Assembly (NCBI GenBank): GCA_963713695.1
Contig: CAVQMU010000001.1
Coordinates: 496,001-560,000 of the forward strand
Origin: Rhodoblastus sp963713695
GTDB taxonomy: Bacteria > Pseudomonadota > Alphaproteobacteria > Rhizobiales > Beijerinckiaceae
Reading direction: 5' to 3'
DNA length: 64,000 nt
Shown here piece after piece: positions 17,830 through 27,211 of this stretch. The position numbers were made by a program, and so were the translations under genes. Under the pieces are notes generated by a model that saw only the letters and a list, made by a program, of their open reading frames with translations, was not told the DNA's origin and did not search any database. Positions within the stretch are counted from its first letter, which is position 1. Each line of letters begins with the position of its first letter.

Positions 17830-20799
17830 TCACCCCACCGGTTCGGCGGCTGCGCCGACCAGTTTTCGCGCCTCTCCGGCGCTCAAGGGCTGCCCGAAGG
17901 CGGAGCCCAGGGCATATTCGCAGCCGATCTGCGAAAATTCGATCACGTCCGATTCGGTCTCTGCGCCGTCCGCCACCGCCTCCATCCCGAAATCGTGGGC
18001 CAGCGAGACGATGGAGCGCAGCATGGACGTGCGGTCGCCCTTGCCGTCGCCCCGGCCAAAGGCGCGGTCGATCTTGATGACATCGAAGGGAAAGCGCTGC
18101 AGGTAGGCGAGCGATGAATAGCCCGAGCCGAAGTTGTCTAGCGAAAGGCCTGCGCCAAGCTCCTTGATCCGACCGAGGATCTGCACCGCATATTCCGGGT
18201 TTTCCATCACCAGGCTCTCGCTCAATTCGAGCTTCAGCGAGTTTGGCAGCACATTGGAGCGGGCGAGGACGGTCTTGATGTCCGACAGGAGATCATGACG
18301 CAGCAATTGCCGCGAGGAAATGTTGACGCTGACGAAGATTGGCGGCTCCACATCGAGCGCCTTCTGCCATGCGGCCAGTTCGCGCGCGGCGCGGTGCAGG
18401 GCGTAAAGGCCAAGATCGAGAATCAGGCCGGTCTCTTCGGCCACCGGCATGAATTCGCTCGGCTCGACGCGGCCGAGGCGCGGATGCTGCCAGCGAAGCA
18501 GGGCCGAGAAACCGGCGACGGTGCGGTCTTCGAGCCGCACCACCGGCTGGAAATGCAGGCTCATTTCGCCGCGTTCGAGCGCATGGCGCAATTCGCCCTC
18601 CAGCGTCTCGCGGTTCGAGCCCTGCGAACGCATCGACGGGCGGAACACTTCGATGCGGCCGCCGCCGACCCGCTTGGCGCGGCGCATGGCGATTTCCGCA
18701 TCCTTGAGCATGTCCTCGCGCTTGGGGTGCCATTGCGGATCGAACAGGGCGATGCCGACGGAAACGCTCAGGGCGATCTCGCGTTTGGCGAAAGTCACCG
18801 GGGTCGACAGCGCCCTGCGGATGCGATCGGCCAGATTGACGATCTGCTCGCTCTCGGTTTCCGAGAGCAGGATGACGGCGAAAAGATCGCCGTCGACCCG
18901 GGCCAGCGTGTCGCGCGGCTGCAGCAGGCGGCCAAGCCGCCGCGCCATGGTCAGGAGAATGGAATCCCCCGCGGATACGCCAACCGTCTCGTTGATCTTT
19001 CTGAAACGATCGACATCGACGCAGAGGACAGTGGGCCGCGTCTCCGTCGAACTTTCCGCCAGAACGAGCGCGTGTTCCAGCCGATCGAAGAAGATCTCGC
19101 GATTGGGCAGTCCCGTCAGATTGTCGTAGACGGCGTCGTGCAGCAGGCGTTCGAGGGCGTTCTTCTCGTCGGTCACGTCGGCGAGCGTCCCGACGAGGCG
19201 AACCACGTCGCCGTCCGCTCCCACGACGGGGCGGGCGCGCAGCCGGTACCAGAAGTAATGGTCATCGGAGGCGTGCAGGCGGAAATCCTGGATGACGCGC
19301 CCGCGCCGCTGGTCGATCACCGTGTCGAGGCAGGCGCGATAGCGGTCGCGCTCGTGCGGATGCAGCAGGCTGATCCACGAGGACGCGGGGCCCTCGAGTT
19401 CGCCCCGCTTGAGGTTGAGGTGGTCCTCGATCTCCGGGCTGACGAAAATCAGGTCGTTCACCACGTCCCAGTCGAAGATGATGTCGTTGGCGCCGGTCAG
19501 CGCCAGGGCCTTGCGTTCGACGTCGGTAATGGCGCCATGCGCCACGCCGCCGCTGGCGAAGGCGCTTTGCATGATGGTGAAGCCGATCAGCATGACCAGC
19601 AGCACAAGGCCGCCGAGCAGGGTGGGCGACGCCAGGTCGTTGGACAGGGAGCCGTTGACCGTAAAGCCTGCGGCGCAGACCCAGACGACCAGCAGCAGCC
19701 AGGTGGGTATGAGCATGACCGCGCGCTCGACGCCGTGCGTGGCGAGGTAAAGCACGAGGATGAAGCCGACCGCCGCGATCGTGGCCAGCGAGATGCGCGC
19801 CACGCCCGCCGCGACCGGCGCGTCATAGACAGCAAGGCCCGCCAGCGCCAGCAGGAACAACAGCCAGATCGCGGCGACGCGCGAGGCGCGGACATGCCAG
19901 CGGCTCAGGTTCAGATAGGCGAAGAGGAAGACGACGAGCGTCGCCGAGAGCACGGTTTCGGCGCCGGCGCGCCAGATGCGGTCGGCGTTGGTCTCCGTGC
20001 CGAACACCTTGCTCCAGAAGCCGAAGTCGATGCTGACATAGGCGAGCACCGCCCAGGCCAGCGCGGCCGCGGCGGGGAAGATGACGGCGCCCTTGACCAC
20101 GAAGACAATCGTCAGGAACAGCGCCAGCAGGCCGGCGACGCCGATGACGATGCCCTTGTAGAGGGTCAGGCTGGTGTTCTTGTCCTTGTAGGCTTCGGGC
20201 TCCCACAGGTAGAGCTGCGGCAGCTTGGGCGTTTTCAATTCGGCGACATAGGTCACGGTGGCGCCGGGATCGAGGGTCAGGCGGAAGACGTCGGCGTCGG
20301 CGACATCCTCCTTTTCCGGCGCGACGCCCTGGCTTGCGGTGATGTCGGCGATGCGCTCGGCCCCGAGATCGGGCCAGATCACGCCCGACCCCGCCATGCG
20401 GTAGTGAGGCGCGACGATCAGCCGTTCGAGCTGTTCGTCCGTGTCATTGGTCAAGGCGAAGACGATCCAGGCGGGATGGCCGCCCGATTCCCGCGCATGG
20501 ACCTCGATGCGGCGGACGATGCCGTCCGGGCCCGGCGCAGTGGAAACCTGGATGCGGTCGCCTTGCGAGGAATAATTCTCGACCCAGTGCGTCAGGTCAA
20601 TCGCTGCGGCGTCCGGCGGCACGCGCACGGATTCCACGGCGTCCGCGGTGCGGAGGCCGGCAAGGAATGCGAGAAGCGGCAGCAGGAGCAGAAAGGCGGG
20701 ACGAAACAGGCGAGAAATACCTCGGTTGGGGACAGGCGATCGAGCGGCGGAGGCGCAAGCGGCACCTTGGACGCGGCGGAACGCCTGCGCTCCGTTCAT
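17830..20799 (-). CDS. membrane GGDEF-EAL protein, both domains degenerate
   Basis: 989 aa from the ATG at 20799 (MNGAQAFRRVQGA); a GTG at 20952 would add 51 residues. A signal-like helix (FLLLLPLLAFLAGL) is followed by a periplasmic 7TMR-DISM-like region (~40-200), about seven membrane helices (~205-430), a PAS domain (~455-575), GGDEF (~585-745) and EAL (~755-985). The active-site GGDEF is replaced by VDGDLF. In the EAL half, EAL is FSAL, the DDFG motif is LDNFG and VEGVET is VADGAET, while VNISSRQL and DVIKID persist. It is therefore likely a c-di-GMP sensor or effector rather than an enzyme. It ends 74 bases from yqgE, convergent. Confidence 0.9.
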   Translation of the reverse strand: MNGAQAFRRVQGAACASAARSPVPNRGISRLFRPAFLLLLPLLAFLAGLRTADAVESVRVPPDAAAIDLTHWVENYSSQGDRIQVSTAPGPDGIVRRIEVHARESGGHPAWIVFALTNDTDEQLERLIVAPHYRMAGSGVIWPDLGAERIADITASQGVAPEKEDVADADVFRLTLDPGATVTYVAELKTPKLPQLYLWEPEAYKDKNTSLTLYKGIVIGVAGLLALFLTIVFVVKGAVIFPAAAALAWAVLAYVSIDFGFWSKVFGTETNADRIWRAGAETVLSATLVVFLFAYLNLSRWHVRASRVAAIWLLFLLALAGLAVYDAPVAAGVARISLATIAAVGFILVLYLATHGVERAVMLIPTWLLLVVWVCAAGFTVNGSLSNDLASPTLLGGLVLLVMLIGFTIMQSAFASGGVAHGAITDVERKALALTGANDIIFDWDVVNDLIFVSPEIEDHLNLKRGELEGPASSWISLLHPHERDRYRACLDTVIDQRRGRVIQDFRLHASDDHYFWYRLRARPVVGADGDVVRLVGTLADVTDEKNALERLLHDAVYDNLTGLPNREIFFDRLEHALVLAESSTETRPTVLCVDVDRFRKINETVGVSAGDSILLTMARRLGRLLQPRDTLARVDGDLFAVILLSETESEQIVNLADRIRRALSTPVTFAKREIALSVSVGIALFDPQWHPKREDMLKDAEIAMRRAKRVGGGRIEVFRPSMRSQGSNRETLEGELRHALERGEMSLHFQPVVRLEDRTVAGFSALLRWQHPRLGRVEPSEFMPVAEETGLILDLGLYALHRAARELAAWQKALDVEPPIFVSVNISSRQLLRHDLLSDIKTVLARSNVLPNSLKLELSESLVMENPEYAVQILGRIKELGAGLSLDNFGSGYSSLAYLQRFPFDVIKIDRAFGRGDGKGDRTSMLRSIVSLAHDFGMEAVADGAETESDVIEFSQIGCEYALGSAFGQPLSAGEARKLVGAAAEPVG

Positions 20800-20948
20800 G
20801 TCGAAACTTTGACCGCAGCCGCCGCAAGCTGGCGTCTCCTGTGGTTGTCCCAAGCCAATAGCCGGGCGCGGGCCGGGCCGTCCAGCGGAAAGGCGCGGCC
20901 CACAGTCCCTGTGCAACGAAATTGCGCCGGCGGCGATCGATTCTGCGC

Positions 20949-21569
20949 TCACGGACAGCGGTCCGCGTCCAGGTCCTGAGCCTCATGCAGGAAATCGCGC
21001 TCCAGCATGGCGAAAAGCAGATGGTCCTGCCAGGCCCCGTCAATCAGCAGGTAAGCGCGCGCAAAACCCTCGCGCTGGAAGCCAAGCCGCTCAAGCAGGC
21101 GGCGCGAACGCTCGTTTTCCGGCGCGCAGGCGGCCTCGACGCGGTGCAGCCGCATCTCAAGAAAGGCGTGGCGCAGGAGCGCCCGCACGGCCTTGCTCAT
21201 AAAGCCCTTGCCGGCGTGCCTCTCGCCCATCCAGTAGCCCAGCGTGGCGCATTGGGCGACGCCGCGCCGCACATTGCCCAGCGTCGCGCCGCCGAGCAGC
21301 GCGTCGTCGTCGGCCTGGAAGATCAGATAGCCATAGGCCTGGTCCTCCGAACGTTCGCGGTCCTGCCGGGCCAGCCGGCGCTGGAAGGCCGCCCGGGTCA
21401 GGTCGTCAAGCGGCCAGGTGGGCTCCCAGGGTTTCAGGAAATTGCGGCTGTTGGAGCGCAGGACCCGCCATTGCTCGAAATCGCCGTCCCTTGCCGGGCG
21501 CAGATAGACGCCTTCGCCGTCGAGACGGCCAAGCGAGGTTTTTTTGCGCGGCAGCCGAAAGAGGTCCAT
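20949..21569 (-). CDS. GNAT N-acetyltransferase, RimJ/RimL type
   Basis: 206 aa. It fits the GNAT_3/RimJ group that acetylates protein N-termini or small substrates with acetyl-CoA: GVYLRPARDGDFEQWRVLR at the start, LGYWMGERHAGKGFMSKAV with the acetyl-CoA loop (R/Q-x-x-G-x-G/A form), and NERSRRLLERLGFQREGFAR at the end. It follows the M16 peptidase gene with a 65-base gap, an order (thrC, M16 peptidase, acetyltransferase) seen in many Rhizobiales. The substrate cannot be told from sequence. Confidence 0.9.
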   Translation of the reverse strand: MDLFRLPRKKTSLGRLDGEGVYLRPARDGDFEQWRVLRSNSRNFLKPWEPTWPLDDLTRAAFQRRLARQDRERSEDQAYGYLIFQADDDALLGGATLGNVRRGVAQCATLGYWMGERHAGKGFMSKAVRALLRHAFLEMRLHRVEAACAPENERSRRLLERLGFQREGFARAYLLIDGAWQDHLLFAMLERDFLHEAQDLDADRCP

Positions 21570-21634
21570 GGCGTTTCACGAGAGGATTTCAGCTTTATTA
21601 GCACAGGCGGGCGCGCTTGTTCTACCGGGGCGGA

Positions 21635-22897
21635 TCAAACCCCCGCAAGTCGCGCGGAAATATCCCGGGCGCGCGGCGCCTTGCCGGTCGCGCCGAGAAT
21701 GGCGACGGTTGGAGCTGACCGCAGGATGCCGCGGCCCGCGGCGCGCACATCGTCGAGGCTGAGCCGATCGATCTTCTCGATCATTTCCTGGCGCGGCAGC
21801 ACCCGGCCGAAAATCATGGTCTGGCGGGCGATCTGTTCGGCGCGGGCGGAGGAGCTTTCGAGCGCCGTGAGCAGAGCCACCTTCGTCTGGGCCTTGGCCC
21901 TGTTCATGTCGGCCTCCTTGAGGCCATGCGCGGCTTCGGCCATGGCGTCCAGGCTGACCTTGACCAGTTCCGGCGCCTCGCGGCCGCCCGTCGCGGCTTC
22001 GAAGCCGAACAGGCCCGTGTCGAGAAAGGACCAGTGGAAGGCGGCGATGGAATAGGCGAGGCCGCGCGTCTCGCGCACTTCCTGGAACAGGATCGACGCC
22101 ATGCCGCCGCCGACCGCATTGGCGAAAATATGCGCGGCGTAATTCTGTGGATCTGCGAAGGCGAGGCCCTCGAAGCCGACCACGATCTGTGTCTGCTCCA
22201 GCCGTTTCGAGACGATGGCCTCGCCGCCGACATAGCGGGCCTCAGACGTCTTGATCGGCGGGACATCGGGAAGATCAGCGAATTTTTCTTCCGCCTCCGC
22301 GCAGATGCGGGCGTGATCGACGGCGCCGGCGGCGGCGACGACGCAGGAGCGGGCGCCGTAATGGCTGTTCAGGTATTTTTTGATCGCCACGCGGTCGAAC
22401 CGGCGCACGCCCTCGGCCGTGCCGAGGATCGCCCGGCCGATCGGCTGGCCCGGGAAGGCGGCGGCGTTGAACAGGTCGAAGACCAGTTCGTCCGGCGTGT
22501 CCTGCAAGGCGGCGATTTCCTGCAGGATGACGTCTTTTTCCCGCTCCAGCTCATGCGGGTCGAACGAGCTGTTGATCAGGATGTCCGAGAGGACATCGAG
22601 AGCCAGGCCGCAGTCTTCGCGCAAAACGCGGGCGTAATAGGCGGTGCTTTCGACGGAAGTGGCGGCGTTGAGGTCGCCGCCGGCGCTTTCGATCGCCTCG
22701 GCGATGGCGCGGGCGTCGCGCCGCGCCGTGCCCTTGAAGGCCATGTGTTCGAGGAGATGCGACAGGCCCTGTTCGCTCTCGCTCTCGCTGCGCGCGCCCG
22801 CCGCGAAATAGACGCCGAGCGACGCCGTCTCCAATCCCTCCATGGCGTCGGTGACGACGCGCAGGCCCGAGGGCAGTTCCGTCGATTCAACGGCCAT
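21635..22897 (-). CDS. M16 family zinc peptidase (mitochondrial processing peptidase-like)
   Basis: 420 aa from the ATG at 22897 (MAVESTELPSGLRVVTDAME). The inverted zinc motif HxxEH appears as GLSHLLEHMAFKGTARRDA, with the distal Glu in the EREKDVILQEIAALQDTPDE region, so it is the active subunit type. The C-terminal half holds GGGMASILFQEVRETRGLAYSI. Bacterial members of this branch are close to the mitochondrial processing peptidase beta subunit; the natural substrates are unknown. It overlaps the thrC stop by 11 bases and is translationally coupled to it. Confidence 0.92.
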   Translation of the reverse strand: MAVESTELPSGLRVVTDAMEGLETASLGVYFAAGARSESESEQGLSHLLEHMAFKGTARRDARAIAEAIESAGGDLNAATSVESTAYYARVLREDCGLALDVLSDILINSSFDPHELEREKDVILQEIAALQDTPDELVFDLFNAAAFPGQPIGRAILGTAEGVRRFDRVAIKKYLNSHYGARSCVVAAAGAVDHARICAEAEEKFADLPDVPPIKTSEARYVGGEAIVSKRLEQTQIVVGFEGLAFADPQNYAAHIFANAVGGGMASILFQEVRETRGLAYSIAAFHWSFLDTGLFGFEAATGGREAPELVKVSLDAMAEAAHGLKEADMNRAKAQTKVALLTALESSSARAEQIARQTMIFGRVLPRQEMIEKIDRLSLDDVRAAGRGILRSAPTVAILGATGKAPRARDISARLAGV

Positions 22898-24308
22898 TTG
22901 CAGCCATGGTGACGGCGCGCGCCCGGGCCTTGATGAAGGCGGCGACGGCCTGCGGATCATTGGCCACGACGTCGAATTTTTCGCGGCGCGAGAAGAGATC
23001 GCTCAGATGCGCCGGCAGCGGCGCGGAAACGCCGGTCGCCGCCCGCACGGCGTCGGGGAATTTGGCGGGATGGGCGGTGCCGAGCGCCACCATCGGCGTG
23101 CGCGGATTCGTCTTGAGATGTTTCCGCGCGACATGGACCGCGACGGCCGTATGCGGGTCGAGCAGGATCTCCGTCTCGCGCCAGGTGCGCGCCATTTCCG
23201 CGGAAGTCTCGGCCTCGCTGGCGGCGCCGGCGGCGAAGTTTTCGCGGATCTTTTGCAGGGCGGGGGCGGGAATGTCGAAGGCGCCGGATTGATCGAGGTT
23301 CGCCATCATCCCGCGGATCGCCGCGGAATCGCGCCCGACGGCGTCGAACAAAAGCCGCTCGAAATTCGAGGAGACCTGGATGTCCATCGACGGCGATTGC
23401 GTGGCGTGGACCCCGCGCACTTCATATCTGCCGGTTTCCATGGCGCGGAAAAGAATGTCGTTGGAATTGGTGGCGACCACGAGCTTTTCGATCGGCAGCC
23501 CCATTTGCTGCGCCATGTGGCCCGCAAGAATGTCGCCGAAATTGCCGGTGGGAACGGTGAAGGACACTTTCCGCAAGGGGCCGCCGAGCACGGCGGCGGA
23601 GGTGAAATAATAGACCATCTGCGCCATGACGCGGGCGAAATTGATCGAATTGACCCCCGACAGGCCCAATTCCTCACGAAAAGGCTTGTTGCGGAAAAAG
23701 CCTTTGAGGATCGCCTGCGCGTCGTCGAACGTGCCCTCCAGCGCGATGGCGTGGATGTTGTCCGCCTCGACCGTCGTCATCTGGCGGCGCTGCACGTCGG
23801 AGACGCGGCCGTGCGGATAGAGGATGAACACATCGACCTGGTCGAGGCCGCGAAAGGCCTCGATGGCCGCGGCGCCGGTGTCGCCGGAAGTGGCGCCGAC
23901 AATGGTCGCGCGCCTGCCATGCGCCTTGAGCGCCCGGTCCATCAGTCGCCCCAGCAATTGCATGGCGACGTCCTTGAAGGCGAGCGTCGGGCCGTGGAAA
24001 AGCTCGAGCACGAACAGGTTGTCGTCGATCTGGGCGAGCGGCGTCACCGCCTTGTGGCGGAACGTCGCGTAGGCCGCCTCCAGCATTTTCCGGAATTCGT
24101 CCGCTGGCGGGGCGCCGCCGAGAAAGGGCGACATGACCGCCTGCGCCACATCGACATAGGGCGCGCCGGCGAAAGCGAGCAATTTTTCACGCGAAAGCTG
24201 CGGCATCTGCTCGGGAACATAGAGGCCGCCGTCGGGCGCAAGCCCGGCGAGCAAGGCCTCAGTGAAGGAAAGCGCAGGCGCTTCGCCGCGGGTCGAAATA
24301 TAGGCCAC
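22887..24308 (-). CDS. thrC: threonine synthase
   Basis: 473 aa, the long ThrC type of proteobacteria. It converts O-phosphohomoserine to threonine with PLP. MAYISTRGEAPALSFTEALL and GLAPDGGLYVPEQMP form the N-terminal cap; FHGPTLAFKDVAMQLLGRLM carries the PLP Lys; GATSGDTGAAAIEAFRG and VPTGNFGDILAGHMAQQMGL bind the cofactor phosphate. It lies between surf1 and the M16 peptidase on the minus strand, 35 bases after surf1, and appears to belong to the tail of the oxidase operon. Confidence 0.96.
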   Translation of the reverse strand: MAYISTRGEAPALSFTEALLAGLAPDGGLYVPEQMPQLSREKLLAFAGAPYVDVAQAVMSPFLGGAPPADEFRKMLEAAYATFRHKAVTPLAQIDDNLFVLELFHGPTLAFKDVAMQLLGRLMDRALKAHGRRATIVGATSGDTGAAAIEAFRGLDQVDVFILYPHGRVSDVQRRQMTTVEADNIHAIALEGTFDDAQAILKGFFRNKPFREELGLSGVNSINFARVMAQMVYYFTSAAVLGGPLRKVSFTVPTGNFGDILAGHMAQQMGLPIEKLVVATNSNDILFRAMETGRYEVRGVHATQSPSMDIQVSSNFERLLFDAVGRDSAAIRGMMANLDQSGAFDIPAPALQKIRENFAAGAASEAETSAEMARTWRETEILLDPHTAVAVHVARKHLKTNPRTPMVALGTAHPAKFPDAVRAATGVSAPLPAHLSDLFSRREKFDVVANDPQAVAAFIKARARAVTMAANGR

Positions 24309-24343
24309 GATTTTCGGGTTCCGGATGGGAATTTGCGCGTCTT

Positions 24344-25108
24344 TTAGACCTTTGCCGCGCCGCTGTCATGTGCGGGCGGATTTTTGTCTCCCCGCAGGGC
24401 GAAAACCAGCGACACGCCCGCCAAGGTCGCGGCCAGGGCGAACCAGGTCAGCGCATAGGACAGGTGATTGTTGGGGATGGTCATCACCGTCGCGCCGCCT
24501 TTCGGCCAGCCGCCGGGATTTTCGGTCGCGTCGGCGTCTACCGAGAAAGGCGCGGCGTCAGCCAGGGCCCAGTGGGCGGCCAGAGCGCGGGGATCCCTGG
24601 TGAACCAGAGATTTTTCTCCGGTTCGTCGGCGGGGGTGAAGGCGTTGCGCGATTCCGGCCGCCGCATCAGGCCGGTGACGGTGACCTCGCCGGCAATCTG
24701 CCCAGCGGCGCGGCGCGCGGGGTCTTGCAGCTCGGCGGGAACGAAGCCGCGATTGACGATCACCTCGCCGCCGCCCTCAAGCCGCAGCGGCGTCAGCACC
24801 TCGTAGCCGGCGCCACCGCCCGCCGCGCCGGTGGCGGAGGCGCGGAAAAGATAGGACTCCCTGGCATGATCAAAAACGCCGCGTATAAAAACGTGGCGGT
24901 ATTCATATGCGTCCGGGTTCAGCGCCGCCCAGTTTTCGCGGGACGGCAGTGGGGACGCCGGGGCGTCGCGCCGAACTGCGATCTGCGCCAAAATCGCTTC
25001 CTTCCACTGCAGCCGCTGCAATTGCCAGACCCCGAGGCCCGACATCAGCAGCACCCCCGCGAGCGTAAAGGCGAGGAGCAGGGCGTGACGGCGGAGCGCG
25101 GCGATCAA
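24344..25108 (-). CDS. surf1: SURF1 family cytochrome oxidase assembly protein
   Basis: 254 aa. Two membrane helices, at the start (LLLAFTLAGVLLMSGLGVWQ) and near the end (LSYALTWFALAATLAGVSLV), flank a periplasmic domain, the SURF1 plan. Family motifs GVWQLQRLQWKEAILAQI, VIVNRGFVPAEL and PNNHLSYALTWF are present. SURF1 helps haem a insertion into the oxidase. The start is a TTG at 25108, with GGAGAAG six bases ahead and the DUF983 stop one base before, so translation is coupled. It lies in the cta operon. Confidence 0.92.
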   Translation of the reverse strand: MIAALRRHALLLAFTLAGVLLMSGLGVWQLQRLQWKEAILAQIAVRRDAPASPLPSRENWAALNPDAYEYRHVFIRGVFDHARESYLFRASATGAAGGGAGYEVLTPLRLEGGGEVIVNRGFVPAELQDPARRAAGQIAGEVTVTGLMRRPESRNAFTPADEPEKNLWFTRDPRALAAHWALADAAPFSVDADATENPGGWPKGGATVMTIPNNHLSYALTWFALAATLAGVSLVFALRGDKNPPAHDSGAAKV

Positions 25109-25109
25109 T

Positions 25110-25475
25110 TCACTTCTCCAGCCGTCCCTCTTCGGCCTTATGGTGGAATTGCGCTGAGACCATAAAGCTTTTGAGGGGACGCAGGAGGCCCAGGCAGACG
25201 ATGACCGTCAGCGGCAGGAAAATGACCAGATGCACCCAGAACGGCGGCTCATAGGTCAATTCCGTCCACAGCGCGAGGCCGAGCACCACGCATCCCGCCA
25301 GCAGGATGACGAAGACGGCGGGCCCGTCGCCGGAATCGGCGAAGGCATAGTCGAGTCCGCATTTGTCGCATCTGGGCGCGAGCTGGAGCAGCCCGTCGAA
25401 CAATTTGCCTTCGCCGCAGCGCGGACAGCGACAAAGAAGGGCCGCGCGGGTGGGGAAGGGGGATTTTGAGGGCAT
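25110..25475 (-). CDS. DUF983 family membrane protein
   Basis: 121 aa. The N-terminus has a CxxC knuckle pair (LCRCPRCGEGKLFDGLLQLA and CDKCGLDYAF), a likely zinc ribbon, followed by two membrane helices (VFVILLAGCVVLGLALW and FWVHLVIFLPLTVIVCLGL). DUF983 genes sit between ctaE and surf1 in many alphaproteobacteria and are assumed to help oxidase assembly, without biochemical proof. The distance to ctaE is about 200 bases and includes a repeat pair. Confidence 0.88.
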   Translation of the reverse strand: MPSKSPFPTRAALLCRCPRCGEGKLFDGLLQLAPRCDKCGLDYAFADSGDGPAVFVILLAGCVVLGLALWTELTYEPPFWVHLVIFLPLTVIVCLGLLRPLKSFMVSAQFHHKAEEGRLEK

Positions 25476-25497
25476 AAATCAATCCGGCGAGTTTAGC

Positions 25498-25638
25498 CCC
25501 TTCTCCCCTTGCGGGAGAAGGTGGCGCGAAGCGCCGGATGAGGGGGGGCGGGCGCAACGACTGGCGAGCAGCCGGCGTCAACCCCTCATCCGTCTCGCCC
25601 TTCGGGCGATCCACCTTCTCCCGCAAGGGGAGAAGGGG
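25498..25638. repeat. inverted pair of CTTCTCCC hairpin repeats, locus 1
   Basis: The left arm (25498-25548) reads CCTTCTCCC, CTTGC, GGGAGAAGG, then a small hairpin, then GGATGAGGGG. The right arm (25581-25638) is the same unit inverted. Each unit is itself a strong hairpin, and the two units can pair along nearly their whole length. A second such pair lies at 62107-62227. This is an interspersed intergenic repeat of a type widespread in Rhizobiales. It falls inside the ctaE-DUF983 gap. Confidence 0.88.
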
Positions 25639-25673
25639 GCGCCTGACATCATACATCCTTGATCGCCGTCGCA

Positions 25674-26537
25674 TCACTCCCCGGCGATGGTCGCGCCCCA
25701 GGAGCCCCAGACATAGATGACGGAGAACAGGAACAGCCAGACCACGTCCACGAAATGCCAGTACCAGGCGGCAAATTCGAAGCCGAGATGCTGTTTCGGC
25801 GTGAACTGGCCGGCGTTGGCGCGGAACAGGCAGACGAGCAGGAAGATCGTGCCGACGATCACGTGGAAGCCGTGGAAGCCGGTGGCCATGAAGAAGGTCG
25901 CGCCGAAGATCGAGTTTTTGAACGCGAAGGGCGCGTGAATATATTCATAGGCCTGGATCGTGGTGAAGAGCATGCCGAGCAGGATGGTGGCGAGCAGACC
26001 CTTCTTCAGGCCGGCGCGGTCGCCTTCGAGCAGGGAGTGATGCGCCCAGGTGACCGTCGTGCCTGATGTCAGCAGTATCAGCGTGTTGATCAGCGGGAAG
26101 TGCCAGGGATCGATGGCCTCGATGCCCTTGGGAGGCCAGTGTCCCCCGGTGAATTCGGCGCGGGCATATTGAATGGCGTCGCCGGGGAACAGGCTCGAGT
26201 CGAAGAAGGCCCAGAACCAGGCGACGAAGAACATCACTTCCGAGGCGATGAAAAGGATCATGCCGTAGCGATGGCTGAGCTGGACCACCTGCGTATGGTC
26301 GCCTGCCTCGGCCTCGTGCACCACATCTGTCCACCAGAAGGCGAACACGGCGAGCAGGCCGATGAAGCCCGCGCCGAACATCAGCCCGCCCAGGTGCAGC
26401 CCGCCGAGGGTGAGATGCTTCATCCAGAAGATGGCGCCGACCGCGGTAATGAAGGCGCTGAGCGAACCCAGGAAAGGCCATGGGCTTGGCTGCACCAGAT
26501 GGTAATCGTGATTCGGCTTGGCGTGACCGTCGGCCAT
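25674..26537 (-). CDS. ctaE: cytochrome c oxidase subunit III
   Basis: 287 aa from the ATG at 26537 (MADGHAKPNHDYHLVQPSPW). Seven membrane helices, with family motifs HDYHLVQPSPWPFLGSL, WWTDVVHEAEAGDHT, GMILFIASEVMFFVAWFWAF, WPPKGIEAIDPW, NTLILLTSGTTVTWAHHSL, ATGFHGFHVIVGTIFL and FAAWYWHFVDVVWLFLF. It is part of the inner-membrane aa3 oxidase core. It follows ctaG by about 64 bases and precedes a repeat pair and DUF983. Confidence 0.97.
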   Translation of the reverse strand: MADGHAKPNHDYHLVQPSPWPFLGSLSAFITAVGAIFWMKHLTLGGLHLGGLMFGAGFIGLLAVFAFWWTDVVHEAEAGDHTQVVQLSHRYGMILFIASEVMFFVAWFWAFFDSSLFPGDAIQYARAEFTGGHWPPKGIEAIDPWHFPLINTLILLTSGTTVTWAHHSLLEGDRAGLKKGLLATILLGMLFTTIQAYEYIHAPFAFKNSIFGATFFMATGFHGFHVIVGTIFLLVCLFRANAGQFTPKQHLGFEFAAWYWHFVDVVWLFLFSVIYVWGSWGATIAGE

Positions 26538-26600
26538 TTCTAGTCTCCCCCTGCGCCCGGACATTTCCGGGCGACGTTTAGTGCTTCAAGCTTTATTGTT

Positions 26601-27208
26601 TCAACCCGGCGGACGCGCCGTGATTTCGGCCGCCCCGGACTTCGCCGCCTTGGACTTGATTCCCGGCGGCGCAAACATCGTGTAGGACAGAGTGATCGCG
26701 TCGACGGCCGCCATCGTCTTGTCCTGATCCAGTTTCGGATCGAGGAAGAAGACCACCGGCCATTCCGCTTTTTCATGCGGCTTCAGCGTCTGCTCGGTGA
26801 AGCAGAAGCAGGAAATCTTGTCGAACCAGGCGCCGGCCTGGTCGGGTGCGACATTGAAGCGCGCCTGGCCCGAGGAGGTCGCGTCCGACAGGTTTTCCAC
26901 ACGGAAGAAGATCGTCTTGGTCTCGCCCGGCGTGACCATTATGTCCGGGACCTCCGGCGTCAGCCGCCAAGCGAGGCCCGGCGCGACATTGGCGTCGAAA
27001 TGCACCTGGATTCGACGAGCGCCCCGCCCGTCGGGCGCACGCTCCGCCGTCTGCGTCGTGCCGCCATAGCCGGTGGCGGAGCAGAACAGGCGGTAAAGCG
27101 GCACAGCGGCGAAGGAGGCCCCGAGCATAGCGACCGCGAGCAGGCCTATGGCCGCTGCGGTTTTCCGCTCCCCCCTGTCGATCTCTGCTGGCGCGGCGTC
27201 CCTGTCAT
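26601..27208 (-). CDS. ctaG: cytochrome c oxidase assembly protein CtaG (Cox11), one indel near start
   Basis: Cox11 delivers copper to the CuB site of subunit I. The visible ATG frame begins MLGASFAAVPLYRLFCSATG, in the middle of the single membrane helix, which is too short. In the same frame upstream come TAAAIGLLAVA and ERK, but no ATG, GTG or TTG. The ATG at 27208, three bases after the coxF stop, is out of frame by one; a missing base just after it would give MTRDAAPAEIDRGERKTAAA and a protein of 202 aa, the expected length. The copper motif ISCFCFTEQTLKPHE (CFCF) is intact. I infer a 1-base deletion in the assembly near 27203. Confidence 0.88.
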
Positions 27209-27211
27209 GGG

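Noticed and set aside
18295..20979. 894-codon plus-strand frame opposite the GGDEF-EAL gene
   Set aside because: An antisense shadow in high-GC sequence (His/Arg/Gly/Ala-rich); the minus strand holds recognisable PAS, GGDEF and EAL domains.
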